Part shown: piece by piece, positions 35,062 through 43,887 of the stretch
Position numbering within the stretch: the first letter of the stretch is position 1
Layout: every line of letters begins with the position of its first letter
NCBI GenBank assembly: GCA_016124615.1
Contig: WGNF01000008.1
Location: forward strand, 372,001-436,000
Direction of reading: 5' to 3'
From: Paracoccaceae bacterium
GTDB lineage: Bacteria; Pseudomonadota; Alphaproteobacteria; Rhodobacterales; Rhodobacteraceae
DNA length: 64,000 nucleotides
The notes under the pieces: model-generated
Databases searched by the model: none
What the model saw: the letters and a program-made list of their open reading frames with translations, nothing else
What the model was told of the DNA's origin: nothing
Made by a program: the position numbers and the translations under genes

Positions 35062-35709
35062 TCAAGCGGGCCGCGCCGCGGCGACGAAGGCACGGATCAA
35101 GCCGACGTCTTTCACCCCCGGCGCGATCTCGACGCCGGAGGAGACATCGACCTGCCGGGCGCCGGTCAGCCGGATCGCCTCGGCCACGTTGGCGGGGGTC
35201 AGGCCGCCCGCAAGCATCCAGGGTTTCGGCCAGTCCCGCGCCGCGATCAGCCGCCAGTCGAAGGCGAGGCCGTTGCCACCGGGCAGCGCGGCCCCCTTCG
35301 GGGCCTTGGCATCGACGAGGATCTGATCCGCCACCGCCGCGTAATCGTCCAGCGCGGGCAGGTCGTCCGGCCCGGAAACCCCCACCGCCTTCATCACCGG
35401 CAGGCCATAGCGGGCCCGCACCTCGGCGACGCGGGCGGGGCTTTCGTGGCCGTGCAGTTGCACCATGTCCAGCGGCACACGGGCCAGGATCGCGTCAAGC
35501 TCGCGATCGGTCGCATCGACCGTCAGCCCGACCTTGGCCACGCCGGGCGGGGCGGCCAGCGCCGCCTCGCGCGCGGCGAGCACGCCCAGATGGCGCGGCG
35601 AGCGTTCGAAGAACACAAACCCGACGTAGGCCGCGCCCGCCTCGGCCGCCGCCACGACATGCGCGGGGTCGCGCAAGCCGCAAATCTTCACCCTGACGGG
35701 GCCGTTCAT
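35062..35709 (-). CDS. trpF: Phosphoribosylanthranilate isomerase
   Basis: TIM-barrel enzyme of tryptophan synthesis converting PRA to CdRP; 215 aa. The start [16 protein letters not shown] carries the catalytic Cys, and [15 protein letters not shown] and [26 protein letters not shown] are family motifs, with VDVSSGVE near the end. It follows lapA on the same strand by 29 bp and precedes the small gene and trpB. Confidence 0.95.
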   Translation of the reverse strand: MNGPVRVKICGLRDPAHVVAAAEAGAAYVGFVFFERSPRHLGVLAAREAALAAPPGVAKVGLTVDATDRELDAILARVPLDMVQLHGHESPARVAEVRARYGLPVMKAVGVSGPDDLPALDDYAAVADQILVDAKAPKGAALPGGNGLAFDWRLIAARDWPKPWMLAGGLTPANVAEAIRLTGARQVDVSSGVEIAPGVKDVGLIRAFVAAARPA

Positions 35710-35738
35710 CGTCTCAAATCCTTGCCGGAAACGCCCGC

Positions 35739-36104
35739 TCAGCCGTTGCGGGCCCGTGCCGGGGCATCGAGCAGCGCCAGCACCTCATCCTTGGGCTTGG
35801 TGTGTTGCGCGTGCAGGCGGCTGACCTCGCGCGACAGCGCCGAAACCTGCCGCTTGCCGGTCGCGGCCTGCTTGCGGTGTTTGCTTTCGCGCAGCCATTC
35901 CCAGATGAAGCCCAGCACCAGACCGACCGCCGCCGCGGCGAAGATCACCAGGAACAGCGGCACTTCGGCGGTCCAGCGGAACCCGAGGTAATCGCTGAAC
36001 TCGGTCGGCAGCAGGTTCAGGGTGACAAGGTCGCGGTTCGCCATCGCCACGACAACCAGCGCCACGGCGAACACCGCCAGCACAAGAAGCTTCAGGTAGC
36101 GCAT
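35739..36104 (-). CDS. lapA: LapA-domain (DUF1049) membrane protein
   Basis: 121 aa with two hydrophobic segments ([21 protein letters not shown] and [24 protein letters not shown]) and a charged cytoplasmic tail, which fits LapA. In E. coli LapA works beside LapB in regulating LPS synthesis. The ATG at 36104 is directly next to the ihfB stop, so it is co-transcribed with ihfB. No lapB is visible in the window. Confidence 0.88.
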   Translation of the reverse strand: MRYLKLLVLAVFAVALVVVAMANRDLVTLNLLPTEFSDYLGFRWTAEVPLFLVIFAAAAVGLVLGFIWEWLRESKHRKQAATGKRQVSALSREVSRLHAQHTKPKDEVLALLDAPARARNG

Positions 36105-36392
36105 TCAGATCTGCTTTCCATTCAGCCGGTCGCGCAACAGCTTGCCGGTCTTGAAGAAAGGCACCGCCTTTTCCTCGACCTCGACCGCCTCGCCGGTGCG
36201 GGGGTTGCGCCCGGTGCGGGCGTCGCGCTTTTTCACCGAAAAAGCACCAAAGCCGCGCAACTCCACCCGGTCGCCCCGTGCGAGCGCCTCGATGACCTCT
36301 TCAAAGATCGTGTTCACGATCTTCTCGACGTCGCGTTGATAGAGATGCGGATTTTCGGCGGCGATCTTCTCAATCAGTTCCGAGCGGATCAT
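36105..36392 (-). CDS. ihfB: Integration host factor beta subunit
   Basis: DNA-bending protein, 95 aa, forming a dimer with IHF-alpha. It reads [19 protein letters not shown] at the start, then [26 protein letters not shown], the beta-arm with the conserved Pro that intercalates DNA. AGGGAG precedes the ATG at 36392; upstream in-frame codons are a basic shadow. It is transcribed from a promoter at 36446-36473 and lies after rpsA, the usual order. Confidence 0.95.
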   Translation of the reverse strand: MIRSELIEKIAAENPHLYQRDVEKIVNTIFEEVIEALARGDRVELRGFGAFSVKKRDARTGRNPRTGEAVEVEEKAVPFFKTGKLLRDRLNGKQI

Positions 36393-36445
36393 GCGCACTG
36401 TCTCCCTGCGGTCTGTCGGCCGTCGTCGTCTTCTTTTCCTGCGCA

Positions 36446-36473
36446 ACTATAGGGCTAATTTTCCGGGCGACAA
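36446..36473 (-). promoter_or_regulatory. Promoter of ihfB
   Basis: On the minus strand -35 TTGTCG and -10 TATAGT are separated by 16 bp. The -10 lies 53 bp before the ihfB start. Confidence 0.55.
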
Positions 36474-36605
36474 ACAGGAAAGCCATTGGAATGGCGGTGA
36501 TTTTTGGGTCACGCGCCGGGGTTTTCGGCGTCTTTTCGCGACTCTCGGTGGCTTGATGGCGGATTGCTGCGACGCAGCACTTCCCGGCCGGGCGAATCAC
36601 CAAAA

Positions 36606-36630
36606 TGGAAACGGCCCCGCAAGGGGGCCG
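36606..36630 (-). terminator. Terminator after rpsA
   Basis: Minus-strand stem CGGCCCC / GGGGCCG (7 bp, loop of 5) followed by a T-rich stretch (TTTCCATTTTGG). It is about 30 bp beyond the rpsA stop. Confidence 0.7.
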
Positions 36631-36659
36631 CTTCGCTGCGTTCAGATGGGCCGATGGCC

Positions 36660-38342
36660 TCAGTTGCGATCGGCTTTCAGGGCCGCGCCAAGGATGTCGC
36701 CCAGCGAGGCGCCCGAGTCGGACGAGCCATACTGTTCCACGGCTTCCTTCTCTTCCGCGATCTCGCGCGCCTTGATCGACAGACCCAGACGACGGGTCTT
36801 GCTGTCGATGTTGGTCACGCGGGCGTCGACGTGGTCGCCAACCTGGAACCGCTCGGGGCGCTGTTCGGCCCGGTCGCGGCTGAGGTCGGAACGGCGGATG
36901 AACGACTTCATGCCGTTGTATTCCACTTCGATCCCGCCATCCTCGATCGCCGTCACGGTCGTGGTGATGACCGTGCCGCGCTTCACGCCGTCAACGGCGT
37001 CGGTGAAGGTATCCTCGCCCAGCGCCTTCACGGAAAGCGAGATGCGTTCCTTGTCGGTGTCCACCTCGGTGACGACGGCCTTCACGCTGTCGCCCTTGCG
37101 GTAGTTCTGGATCGCATCTTCGCCACGCTGATCCCAGCTCAGGTCGCTGAGGTGCACCATGCCGTCGATGTCGTTGTCGAGGCCGACGAACAGACCGAAC
37201 TCGGTGATGTTCTTCACCTCGCCCTCGATCGGGGTGCCGACCGGGTGGGTTTCGGCGAAGACTTCCCACGGGTTGCGCATGGTCTGCTTCAGGCCCAGCG
37301 AAACGCGGCGCTTGGCGCTGTCGATTTCCAGCACCATGACGTCCACCTCTTGCGAGGTCGAGACGATCTTGCCGGGGTGCACGTTCTTCTTGGTCCAGGA
37401 CATTTCCGAGACGTGAACGAGGCCCTCGACACCCGGCTCCAGCTCCACGAAGGCGCCGTAGTCGGTGATGTTGGTGACGCGGCCCTTGTGGACCGAACCG
37501 ATCGGGTAGCTCTTCTCGACCGAATCCCACGGATCCGCCAGCAGTTGCTTCATGCCAAGGCTGATGCGGTGGGTTTCCTTGTTGATCTTGATGACCTGAA
37601 CCTTGACGGTCTCGCCGATCGACAGGATCTCCGACGGGTGGTTGACGCGGCGCCAGGCCATGTCGGTGACGTGCAGCAGACCGTCAACGCCGCCCAGATC
37701 GACGAAGGCGCCGTATTCGGTGATGTTCTTCACCACGCCGTCGACAGTCTGGCCTTCGGTCAGGTTGCCGATGACTTCGGCGCGCTGCTCGGCACGCGAC
37801 TCTTCGAGGATCGCACGACGCGACACCACGATGTTGCCACGGCGGCGGTCCATCTTCAGGATCTGGAACGGCTGCTTCAGCCCCATCAGCGGGCCGGCAT
37901 CGCGCACCGGACGCACGTCAACCTGCGAACCCGGCAGGAACGCCACGGCGCCGCCCAGATCGACAGTGAAGCCGCCCTTGACGCGGCCGAAGATCGCGCC
38001 TTCGACGCGGGTCTCGTTGGCATAGGCTTTTTCGAGCCGGTCCCAGGCTTCTTCGCGGCGCGCCTTGTCGCGGCTGATGACAGCCTCGCCACGGACGTTT
38101 TCCACGCGGTCAAGATAGACCTCGACCTCATCGCCGACCTTGATGTTCGGCTGTTCGCCCGGGTTGGCGAATTCCTTCAGATCAACGCGGCCTTCCATCT
38201 TGTAGCCGACGTCGATGATGGCCTGGCCCGCCTCGATGGCGATGACCTTGCCCTTGACGACAGAGCCCTCGGACGGGGTGTCGATTTCCAGGCTCTCCTT
38301 CAGGAGAGCTTCGAATTCTTCCATGCTAGCTTTGGCGCACAT
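36660..38342 (-). CDS. rpsA: 30S ribosomal protein S1
   Basis: RNA-binding ribosomal protein of 560 aa with six S1 domains; repeats are recognisable by GAFVDLGGVDGLLHVTDMAW, GAFVELEPGVEGLVHVSEMSW and GLFVGLDNDIDGMVHLSDLSW. The N-terminal domains bind the ribosome and S2. A long antisense frame of about 650 codons covers it, but is a GC-rich shadow. It lies between cmk (upstream, with two small genes between) and ihfB. Confidence 0.97.
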   Translation of the reverse strand: MCAKASMEEFEALLKESLEIDTPSEGSVVKGKVIAIEAGQAIIDVGYKMEGRVDLKEFANPGEQPNIKVGDEVEVYLDRVENVRGEAVISRDKARREEAWDRLEKAYANETRVEGAIFGRVKGGFTVDLGGAVAFLPGSQVDVRPVRDAGPLMGLKQPFQILKMDRRRGNIVVSRRAILEESRAEQRAEVIGNLTEGQTVDGVVKNITEYGAFVDLGGVDGLLHVTDMAWRRVNHPSEILSIGETVKVQVIKINKETHRISLGMKQLLADPWDSVEKSYPIGSVHKGRVTNITDYGAFVELEPGVEGLVHVSEMSWTKKNVHPGKIVSTSQEVDVMVLEIDSAKRRVSLGLKQTMRNPWEVFAETHPVGTPIEGEVKNITEFGLFVGLDNDIDGMVHLSDLSWDQRGEDAIQNYRKGDSVKAVVTEVDTDKERISLSVKALGEDTFTDAVDGVKRGTVITTTVTAIEDGGIEVEYNGMKSFIRRSDLSRDRAEQRPERFQVGDHVDARVTNIDSKTRRLGLSIKAREIAEEKEAVEQYGSSDSGASLGDILGAALKADRN

Positions 38343-38470
38343 GCGGTTCAGTTTCCTTTTTTGCGTGATTTCTGGCCATGCGGTTGGCTCCGCCGGTCTT
38401 TGATGGCCCCGCGCAAAAAGCCAAAGGCGCCGGACACCGTCCAGCGCTGACTTTCCCTTGGGATGGGCGG

Positions 38471-38499
38471 CATATAGAGGACCGGCGGCGCGCTGGCAA
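38471..38499 (-). promoter_or_regulatory. Promoter of rpsA
   Basis: On the minus strand -35 TTGCCA and -10 TATATG are separated by 17 bp. This gives a leader of about 120 bases before the rpsA start at 38342. Confidence 0.55.
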
Positions 38500-38525
38500 G
38501 CAAAACGGACAGCGCGCCGCCTGCC

Positions 38526-38756
38526 TTACAGCAGGGTGCGATCGTCGGGCGGCCGCAAGCCGGGCGGCAGGCCGATGTCGCGCAAGAGGTGGTCGCTCAT
38601 CCGCTCGATGTCGTAGCGGGGGACACGGCCAACGCCGCCGAACAGCGCCAGCGCGGCGGCGCGCAGCACGCGCCAGGCACCGTGCTGGCCGATGATCTGC
38701 GCGATGGCAACGCCCGGATCGGCGGAAATGGAATGCGTTTGGGTCTGTGTGGTCAT
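38526..38756 (-). CDS. DUF1127 small protein
   Basis: 76 aa. The C-terminal part ERMSDHLLRDIGLPPG is the DUF1127 core, which in other alphaproteobacteria binds RNA or acts in small-RNA turnover and phosphate/stress responses. The N-terminus is variable. It lies just upstream of the rpsA promoter and has its own start at 38756. Confidence 0.85.
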   Translation of the reverse strand: MTTQTQTHSISADPGVAIAQIIGQHGAWRVLRAAALALFGGVGRVPRYDIERMSDHLLRDIGLPPGLRPPDDRTLL

Positions 38757-39112
38757 GATATCAGCCGGCGCCTTGCGGCAGACCGGTTCCCTGGCTGGTG
38801 GTGGAAAGAGTCCGGACGGAAGACGGCCTGCGGCCGGTGTCGGAACTCGGTTGGTGGTTCGGGAGGGGGACCGCGATCAGCGGTCCGGCGTCACAAGGTC
38901 AGGCCGTAAAGGCTACCTTGAGCGATCGGGTGCGCTGGCGCGTCGTTCCAGTGCGTCGGGTGGCGGCGTAAGCAGTATCCATCATCTTACGCCTCCCTTA
39001 GTTGCGCAGTGGAACACGGGCGGGATAGCACGATTCGCCGTGGCAGCCAAAGCGCCGGGCGGCATCTTGTCGCACGTCGGCCGGAACTGCGACCCTGCGG
39101 CCACAGTCGGCG
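38757..39112. other. Gap between DUF1127 and cmk genes
   Basis: 356 bp without a gene in the standard size range. It holds a 28-codon frame with a strong ribosome site (38899-38985) and a 7-bp stem GGACCGC/GCGGTCC with loop GATCA at 38868-38886. Nothing else recognisable was seen; no tRNA-like cloverleaf. Confidence 0.5.
38899..38985 (-). CDS. Candidate 28-residue small protein
   Basis: A double ATG at 38985 follows GGGAGG by 6 bases, an almost perfect ribosome site. The peptide starts MMDTAYAATRR and ends SLKVAFTA; it is basic, with six Arg and one Lys, and has no membrane segment. The spacing and Shine-Dalgarno argue for translation, but length gives little support. The DUF1127 gene follows about 140 bp downstream, with a hairpin at 38868-38886 in between. 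Confidence 0.45.
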   Translation of the reverse strand: MMDTAYAATRRTGTTRQRTRSLKVAFTA

Positions 39113-39709
39113 TCAGAGGCGGGCCGAAACCTCGGCGATGGCGCGGGCCACCGCCTCCTCGACCGCGAGGGTCGAGGTATCCAGCAGCACCGCATCGGCC
39201 GCAGGGCGCAATGGCGCGGTGGCGCGTTCGCTGTCGCGGCGGTCGCGTTCCTGCAACTGGGCCAGCACCTCGGCCTCGGTCACCCGTTCGCCCTGCGCGG
39301 ACAGTTCCAGCCAGCGGCGATGCGCGCGCACGGCATCCGAGGCGGTGACGTAAAGTTTCACCTCGGCCTCGGGGCAGATCACCGTGCCGATATCGCGCCC
39401 GTCCAGCACGGCGCCACCCTCGGCGCGGGCAAAGCGGCGCTGGAACGCAACCAGCGCGGCACGCACCGCGGGGATGGCGGCAATGCGGCTGGCGGCCTGC
39501 CCGGCCGCAGCGCTGCGCAGGTCGCCGCGCGCCAGATCGGCCGGGGTCAGCCCTTCGGCCGCGGCGACCGGATCGCCGCCCTTGGCCCCCACGGCGCGGT
39601 AAAGCAGCCCGGTGTCGAGATGCGCAAACCCGAACCGTTCCGCCACCGCGCGGCTGATCGTGCCCTTGCCCGCCGCCGCCGGCCCGTCGATTGCCACCGT
39701 GAAGATCAT
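39113..39709 (-). CDS. cmk: Cytidylate kinase
   Basis: Nucleotide kinase phosphorylating CMP and dCMP; 198 aa. The P-loop is GPAAAGKGT (residues 9-17), followed by [34 protein letters not shown] and the lid [16 protein letters not shown]. It is slightly shorter than typical (about 205-230). The ATG at 39709 is chosen by the conserved N-terminus. It belongs to the aroA-cmk-rpsA block, here interrupted by one gene on the other strand. Confidence 0.95.
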   Translation of the reverse strand: MIFTVAIDGPAAAGKGTISRAVAERFGFAHLDTGLLYRAVGAKGGDPVAAAEGLTPADLARGDLRSAAAGQAASRIAAIPAVRAALVAFQRRFARAEGGAVLDGRDIGTVICPEAEVKLYVTASDAVRAHRRWLELSAQGERVTEAEVLAQLQERDRRDSERATAPLRPAADAVLLDTSTLAVEEAVARAIAEVSARL

Positions 39710-39791
39710 CGCAGCCCCCTTGACCCGCGCCCGCCCTTGTTCCACTTCGGGTCTGATGTCAACCGGCGGCCCGCGCCGCCCCGGAGCGCAC

Positions 39792-40421
39792 ATGGTTCTT
39801 GCCCTGATCCTGATCGCGCTGCTGGCTGCCGGTGTGCTGGCGATGATCCTGCGCCCGGTGATGAAGGTCAGCCGGGGCGCGCCGATCCCGAAGAACCGCA
39901 AGCGTAGCGCGCTGCTGCTGATCGACCTGCAACGCGATTTTCTGGAACGCGGCCCCTACCCCGCCACCGAACGCGCCGCGGTGATGCGCCGGGTTTCCGC
40001 GCTGATCGCCGCCGCGCAGGTCACCGGCCGCCCGGTCGTGGCGCTGCGGCACGGCTGGCGCGATCCGGGAATGCGGTTCCTGTCGAAGCTGGCGATGCAC
40101 GGCACCGGTCTGGCAGGCAGCCCCGGCGCGGCGCTGGTCTCGCCCATCGACGACGTCGACCATGTGATCGACAAATCGGTGCAGGACGGCTTTGCCGATG
40201 GCACGCTGGATGCGCTGCTGGATTACCTTGGGGTCGGCGCGCTGGAAATCGCCGGGCTCGATGCCGCTGCCTGCGTGGCCACCACGGCCGAGGCGGCGCT
40301 GAACCGTGGCTATCACGTCACCATCCGCGAGGATGCGATCCTCGGCCGGGCCGGTCGCCTCTGGCCAAGGCGGCGGGCCCGGTTGGTGAAGCGGGGCGCG
40401 CTTCTGGCCTCGGCGAGCTAG
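39792..40421 (+). CDS. Membrane-anchored isochorismatase-family hydrolase
   Basis: 209 aa. A hydrophobic N-terminal helix ([19 protein letters not shown]) is followed by a cysteine hydrolase domain with the triad Asp45 ([10 protein letters not shown]), Lys128 ([12 protein letters not shown]) and Cys161 (GLDAAACV). Members hydrolyse isochorismate, nicotinamide, carbamoylated amines or similar. A membrane anchor is unusual in the family. GGAG lies 6 bases before the ATG. It is on the opposite strand between aroA and cmk, and its stop overlaps the aroA stop. Confidence 0.85.
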   Translation: MVLALILIALLAAGVLAMILRPVMKVSRGAPIPKNRKRSALLLIDLQRDFLERGPYPATERAAVMRRVSALIAAAQVTGRPVVALRHGWRDPGMRFLSKLAMHGTGLAGSPGAALVSPIDDVDHVIDKSVQDGFADGTLDALLDYLGVGALEIAGLDAAACVATTAEAALNRGYHVTIREDAILGRAGRLWPRRRARLVKRGALLASAS

Positions 40422-41764
40422 CCGCGCCGGATCTCGGCCCCCAGACCGGCCATCAGCGCCTCGAAGATCGGGAAACTGGTGGCAATGGGCGAGCCGTCAT
40501 CGACCGTGACCGGCTTCCTTGACGCCAGACCCAGCACGAGAAAGCTCATGGCGATGCGGTGGTCAAGGTGGACGGCGCAGGTCGCCCCGCCCGGTACGCC
40601 GCCGGTGCCAAGCCCATGCACGATCAGCGTATCCTCATCCTCTTCGACGCGCACGCCACAGGCCTCCAGCCCCCGCGCCATCGCGTCGATGCGGTCGCTT
40701 TCCTTCACGCGCATTTCCCTGACGCCGCGCATCACCGTGGTTCCCTCGGCACAGGCGGCGACGACCGACAGCACCGGGAATTCGTCAATCATGCTGGGCG
40801 CGCGGTCCGGCGGCACCTCGACGCCCTTCAGCGCGGCCGAAAAACGCACCCGCAGGTCGGCCACCGGCTCGCCGCCCTCTTCGCGCGGGTTCTGAAACTC
40901 GATATCGGCGCCCATTTCCACCAGCGTGCGGTAAAGCCCGTTGCGCGTCAGGTTCTGGCTGACGCCCGGCACGAGGATGTCGGAGCCTTCGACGATCAGC
41001 GCGGCGCAGACCGGGAAGGCCGCCGACGACGGATCGCGCGGCACCGCCACCGTCTGCGGGCGCAGTTCAGGCCGACCGAGCAGGGTGATCACATCGCCCT
41101 CGGCGGTCTTTTCCACCGACAACTGCGCACCAAAGCCGGTCAGCATCCGTTCGGAATGGTCGCGGGTGGGTTCGCGTTCGATCACCACGGTCTCGCCCGG
41201 TGCATTCAGCGCGGCCAGCAGCACCGCCGATTTCACCTGAGCCGACGGCACCGGCACCGTGTAGCGCACCGGGCGCGGATCGGCGGCGCCGACGACCGTC
41301 ATCGGCAGCCGCCCGCCCTGCCGCCCGTAGGCCCGCGCGCCGAACAGCGCCAAGGGATCGGTGACGCGCCCCATCGGCCGTTTGCGCAGGGACGCATCGC
41401 CAGTGAAGGTGACCGTCATCGCCGTGGTCGCCATCGCGCCCATGATCAGCCGCACGCCGGTGCCCGCGTTGCCGCAGTCGATGATGTCGGACGGCTCGGA
41501 AAAGCCGCCGACGCCAACGCCGTGCACCGACCAGGCGCCCGGCCCGTGCCGCGTCACCTCGGCCCCGAAGGCGCGCATCGCCTTGGCGGTGTCCAGCACG
41601 TCCTGCCCTTCCAGCAGGCCGGTGATCTTCGTCTCGCCCACCGCCATCGCGCCCAGGATCAGCGCGCGATGGCTGATCGACTTGTCGCCCGGCACCGCCG
41701 CCGAGCCGGTCAGCGGGCCGGAACGGCTGGCGGTCATCGGAATCGGGGTGTCATGGCCGGACAT
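40418..41764 (-). CDS. aroA: 3-phosphoshikimate 1-carboxyvinyltransferase (EPSP synthase, class II-like)
   Basis: Shikimate-pathway enzyme joining PEP to shikimate-3-phosphate; 448 aa. Sequence resembles the CP4 class II type: [45 protein letters not shown]-like [14 protein letters not shown] and [13 protein letters not shown]. The glyphosate-critical position (Ala100 in CP4) is Gly101 here, in [16 protein letters not shown] precedes the ATG at 41764 by 8 bases; the longer frame is rejected. It heads the aroA-cmk-rpsA block. Confidence 0.96.
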   Translation of the reverse strand: MSGHDTPIPMTASRSGPLTGSAAVPGDKSISHRALILGAMAVGETKITGLLEGQDVLDTAKAMRAFGAEVTRHGPGAWSVHGVGVGGFSEPSDIIDCGNAGTGVRLIMGAMATTAMTVTFTGDASLRKRPMGRVTDPLALFGARAYGRQGGRLPMTVVGAADPRPVRYTVPVPSAQVKSAVLLAALNAPGETVVIEREPTRDHSERMLTGFGAQLSVEKTAEGDVITLLGRPELRPQTVAVPRDPSSAAFPVCAALIVEGSDILVPGVSQNLTRNGLYRTLVEMGADIEFQNPREEGGEPVADLRVRFSAALKGVEVPPDRAPSMIDEFPVLSVVAACAEGTTVMRGVREMRVKESDRIDAMARGLEACGVRVEEDEDTLIVHGLGTGGVPGGATCAVHLDHRIAMSFLVLGLASRKPVTVDDGSPIATSFPIFEALMAGLGAEIRRG

Positions 41765-41932
41765 GTGCGCGCTCCTCGCAGGGTCGGCGCCTGATAGCGC
41801 AATCGCAGTTGCCCGTCCATCGGCGGCGGGGGCTTGGGCAAAGGAGGTCGAGGGGTCTCGCAATTGCGTCGCGTTGCCGGGCGGGACGACGCCGACGTTG
41901 AATTACATTCCGTTGCAGCGCAGGGTAGGCGA

Positions 41933-42235
41933 ATGCAGAGCAATGGAGAAATGGATTGGGCCACATGGGAAGTTGCGCGCCCGCCCCATGCTGACCGGAT
42001 TGTGGCCCAGTTGAAGAAAGAGGTCGGGCCAAAGCACGTTCTATTCGAAGTGCTTGAAAAGTTAGAGATTATCGCCGTGAATGGCGCCTCGGATGAGATT
42101 CTTCTTTCGAATCCTCACGACCCCGGATCGGCATACATTGTTCACCTGACTTGGTCGACAAAACCAGAAATCGAGAGCTTTTGGCCCGCTACGGTCGTCG
42201 TCCCCAAAGGCGAAATCCCAAGTGAGTTTGGTTAG
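41933..42235 (+). CDS. Small hypothetical protein
   Basis: 100 aa (or 94 from the ATG at 41951). It resembles an unnamed small family with the pattern EVGPKHVLFE ... DEILL ... AYIVHLTW ... FWPATVV. GC content is visibly lower than that of its neighbours. It lies between aroA and carD and is divergent from aroA; no operon partner. Function unknown; a toxin-immunity role has been suggested for look-alikes, but I cannot support it here. Confidence 0.6.
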   Translation: MQSNGEMDWATWEVARPPHADRIVAQLKKEVGPKHVLFEVLEKLEIIAVNGASDEILLSNPHDPGSAYIVHLTWSTKPEIESFWPATVVVPKGEIPSEFG

Positions 42236-42283
42236 ATGAGACTGGCCGCCTCCAACTGAAAGCTAACGCCGCCTGACCGCGCC

Positions 42284-42319
42284 AAAGAAAAATGCCGCCC
42301 GGGTTGCCCCGCGCGGCAT
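42284..42319 (-). terminator. Rho-independent terminator after carD
   Basis: Stem ATGCCGC / GCGGCAT (7 bp) with a GC-rich loop, followed on the minus strand by TTTTTCTTT. It is 21 bp beyond the carD stop. Confidence 0.8.
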
Positions 42320-42339
42320 CGAGGAAAGTGGTGACCGGA

Positions 42340-42849
42340 TCAGGCCGCGCGCGTCATCAGCGCGGTGCCGACCGTCTTTTGTGCGTTCATCTCGTCCACG
42401 CCGCTGACTGCCGCCACTTCGCGGGTCAGCCGTTCCAGCGCCGCTTCGTAAAGCTGACGCTCGGAATAGCTTTGCTCGCGCTGGTCATCCGACCGGTGCA
42501 GGTCGCGCACGACCTCGGCGATCGACAGCAGGTCGCCCGAGTTGATCTTCTGCTCATATTCCTGCGCGCGGCGCGACCACATCGCACGCTTCACGCGGGC
42601 CTTGCCCTTCAGCGTGTCCAGCGCCTTGGTCACCACGTCGGGCGACGACAGCGAACGCATGCCGATTTCGGTCGCCTTGTGCGTCGGCACCCGCAGCGTC
42701 ATCTTGTCTTTCTCGAAGGAGATGACGAACAGTTCCAGCCGCAGCCCGGCGATTTCCTGCTCTTCGATCAACATGATCCGGCCCACGCCATGCGCAGGGT
42801 AAACCACGAAGTCGTTCGGGCGGAATTCGGATTTCTTGGTCTTGGTCAT
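42340..42849 (-). CDS. carD: CarD-family transcription regulator
   Basis: RNA-polymerase-binding regulator, 169 aa. The N-terminal RID (Tudor-like) domain reads FRPNDFVVYPAHGVGRIMLIEEQEIAG, and the C-terminal helical DNA-binding domain has the conserved MWSRRAQEYEQKINSGD with the Trp that inserts at the -10 edge. In Rhodobacter, CarD stabilises open complexes at many promoters. The gene has a good promoter at 43008-43035 and a strong terminator, so it is probably monocistronic. Confidence 0.94.
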   Translation of the reverse strand: MTKTKKSEFRPNDFVVYPAHGVGRIMLIEEQEIAGLRLELFVISFEKDKMTLRVPTHKATEIGMRSLSSPDVVTKALDTLKGKARVKRAMWSRRAQEYEQKINSGDLLSIAEVVRDLHRSDDQREQSYSERQLYEAALERLTREVAAVSGVDEMNAQKTVGTALMTRAA

Positions 42850-43007
42850 TCAGACGCTTCCTCGTAAGGACCCCGACACCGGCGACAAGAAAACCACCCG
42901 GGACAAGTCATCCCCGGCGTTTTCGTTTCCTTGGCGCTGATAATTCCACCGCGCAGGCGAGCAGCGCTGCGGATGGCGGGCAGGCTTCCAGTTATCTTTG
43001 TGACACT

Positions 43008-43035
43008 TATATAGCACGCTGCAGCGCCGAATCAA
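43008..43035 (-). promoter_or_regulatory. Promoter of carD
   Basis: On the minus strand -35 TTGATT and -10 TATATA are 16 bp apart. They predict a leader of about 150 bases before the carD start at 42849. Confidence 0.6.
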
Positions 43036-43144
43036 AGCCCGGCGGCCGCGACGAAACGGCTTGTCGGGCCCCAAGACCCAAATATTGTGGTTGCGAAAAG
43101 CCGCAATACCGAAGCGCGTCGGACGAATCAGCGCCGCGCCGAGG

Positions 43145-43483
43145 TCAGCCGCCCGGCCCCGCCGCTTCCGAGAAGTACTTGCCCAGCTTGTCGGGCACCC
43201 CGTCCAGTTCGGTCGCCTCGGGCAGCGGATCCTTCTTGGTGACGATCACCGGCCACATCTCGGAATACTTGCGGTTGAACTCCACCCACTTTTCCATGTC
43301 GGGCTCGGTGTCGGGGCGGATCGCGTCGGCCGGGCATTCGGGTTCGCACACGCCGCAATCGATGCACTCGTCCGGGTGGATCACCAGCATGTTCTCGCCC
43401 TCGTAGAAGCAATCCACCGGGCAGACCTCGACGCAGTCGGTGTATTTGCAGGCGATGCAGTTATCGATGACGACGTAGGTCAT
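43145..43483 (-). CDS. fdxA: 7Fe ferredoxin
   Basis: 112 aa ferredoxin with one [3Fe-4S] and one [4Fe-4S] cluster. Cys9, Cys17 and Cys50 fit the 3Fe site, and Cys21, Cys40, Cys43 and Cys46 the 4Fe site, the same spacing as Azotobacter FdI. Cytoplasmic electron carrier; the partner is not shown by context. It is transcribed after the S4-domain gene on the same strand, 51 bp downstream. Confidence 0.95.
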   Translation of the reverse strand: MTYVVIDNCIACKYTDCVEVCPVDCFYEGENMLVIHPDECIDCGVCEPECPADAIRPDTEPDMEKWVEFNRKYSEMWPVIVTKKDPLPEATELDGVPDKLGKYFSEAAGPGG

Positions 43484-43534
43484 GCGCGGGCTCTTTCACA
43501 GGACGACGGGGATTAGCTAGACCAGTGGCCCGCA

Positions 43535-43885
43535 TCATTCAAGCGGGCGTGACGGGGAAACCGGCGGGCTGCGGCGTTCTTTCCCATCACCGGTTTCGGG
43601 CGCTGCGAGGTCTTCGAAAAGGCTCTGCGCTTCTTGCACCGGGCCGCGCCGCAGCCCGGCGGCAAGGCATCGCACCACGCGAATGCGGTCGGCCTGCGCA
43701 AAGGTCAGCGTATCGCCCGCGCCGATCGGCTGCGCGGGCTTGGTCACCCGCACCGCGTTCAGCCGTACCGCGCCATCCTGCACGGCCCGTGTCGCCAGCC
43801 CCCGCGTCTTGAAGAAGCGCGCGTGCCACAGCCATTTGTCGAGACGGATCGTCTCGCGCGGGGCCGGTGCGGGCGCGCCCGCCAA
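43535..43885 (-). CDS. hslR: S4-domain RNA-binding protein (Hsp15-like)
   Basis: 116 aa with an N-terminal S4 domain (IRLDKWLWHARFFKTRGLATRAVQDGAVRLN), like E. coli Hsp15, which binds stalled 50S subunits with nascent chains. The tail is short and charged. There is no ATG in the frame near the domain; the start is probably the TTG at 43885, 2 bases after the helicase TGA, which implies translational coupling. Confidence 0.88.
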   Translation of the reverse strand: MAGAPAPAPRETIRLDKWLWHARFFKTRGLATRAVQDGAVRLNAVRVTKPAQPIGAGDTLTFAQADRIRVVRCLAAGLRRGPVQEAQSLFEDLAAPETGDGKERRSPPVSPSRPLE

Positions 43886-43887
43886 GC

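Noticed and set aside
36370..36603. 77-codon minus-strand frame between rpsA and ihfB
   Set aside because: It overlaps the ihfB promoter and has no ribosome site or family.
36504..38450. Open frame of 648 codons antisense to rpsA
   Set aside because: High-GC shadow of a highly conserved gene; its product has no recognisable domain and no ribosome site.
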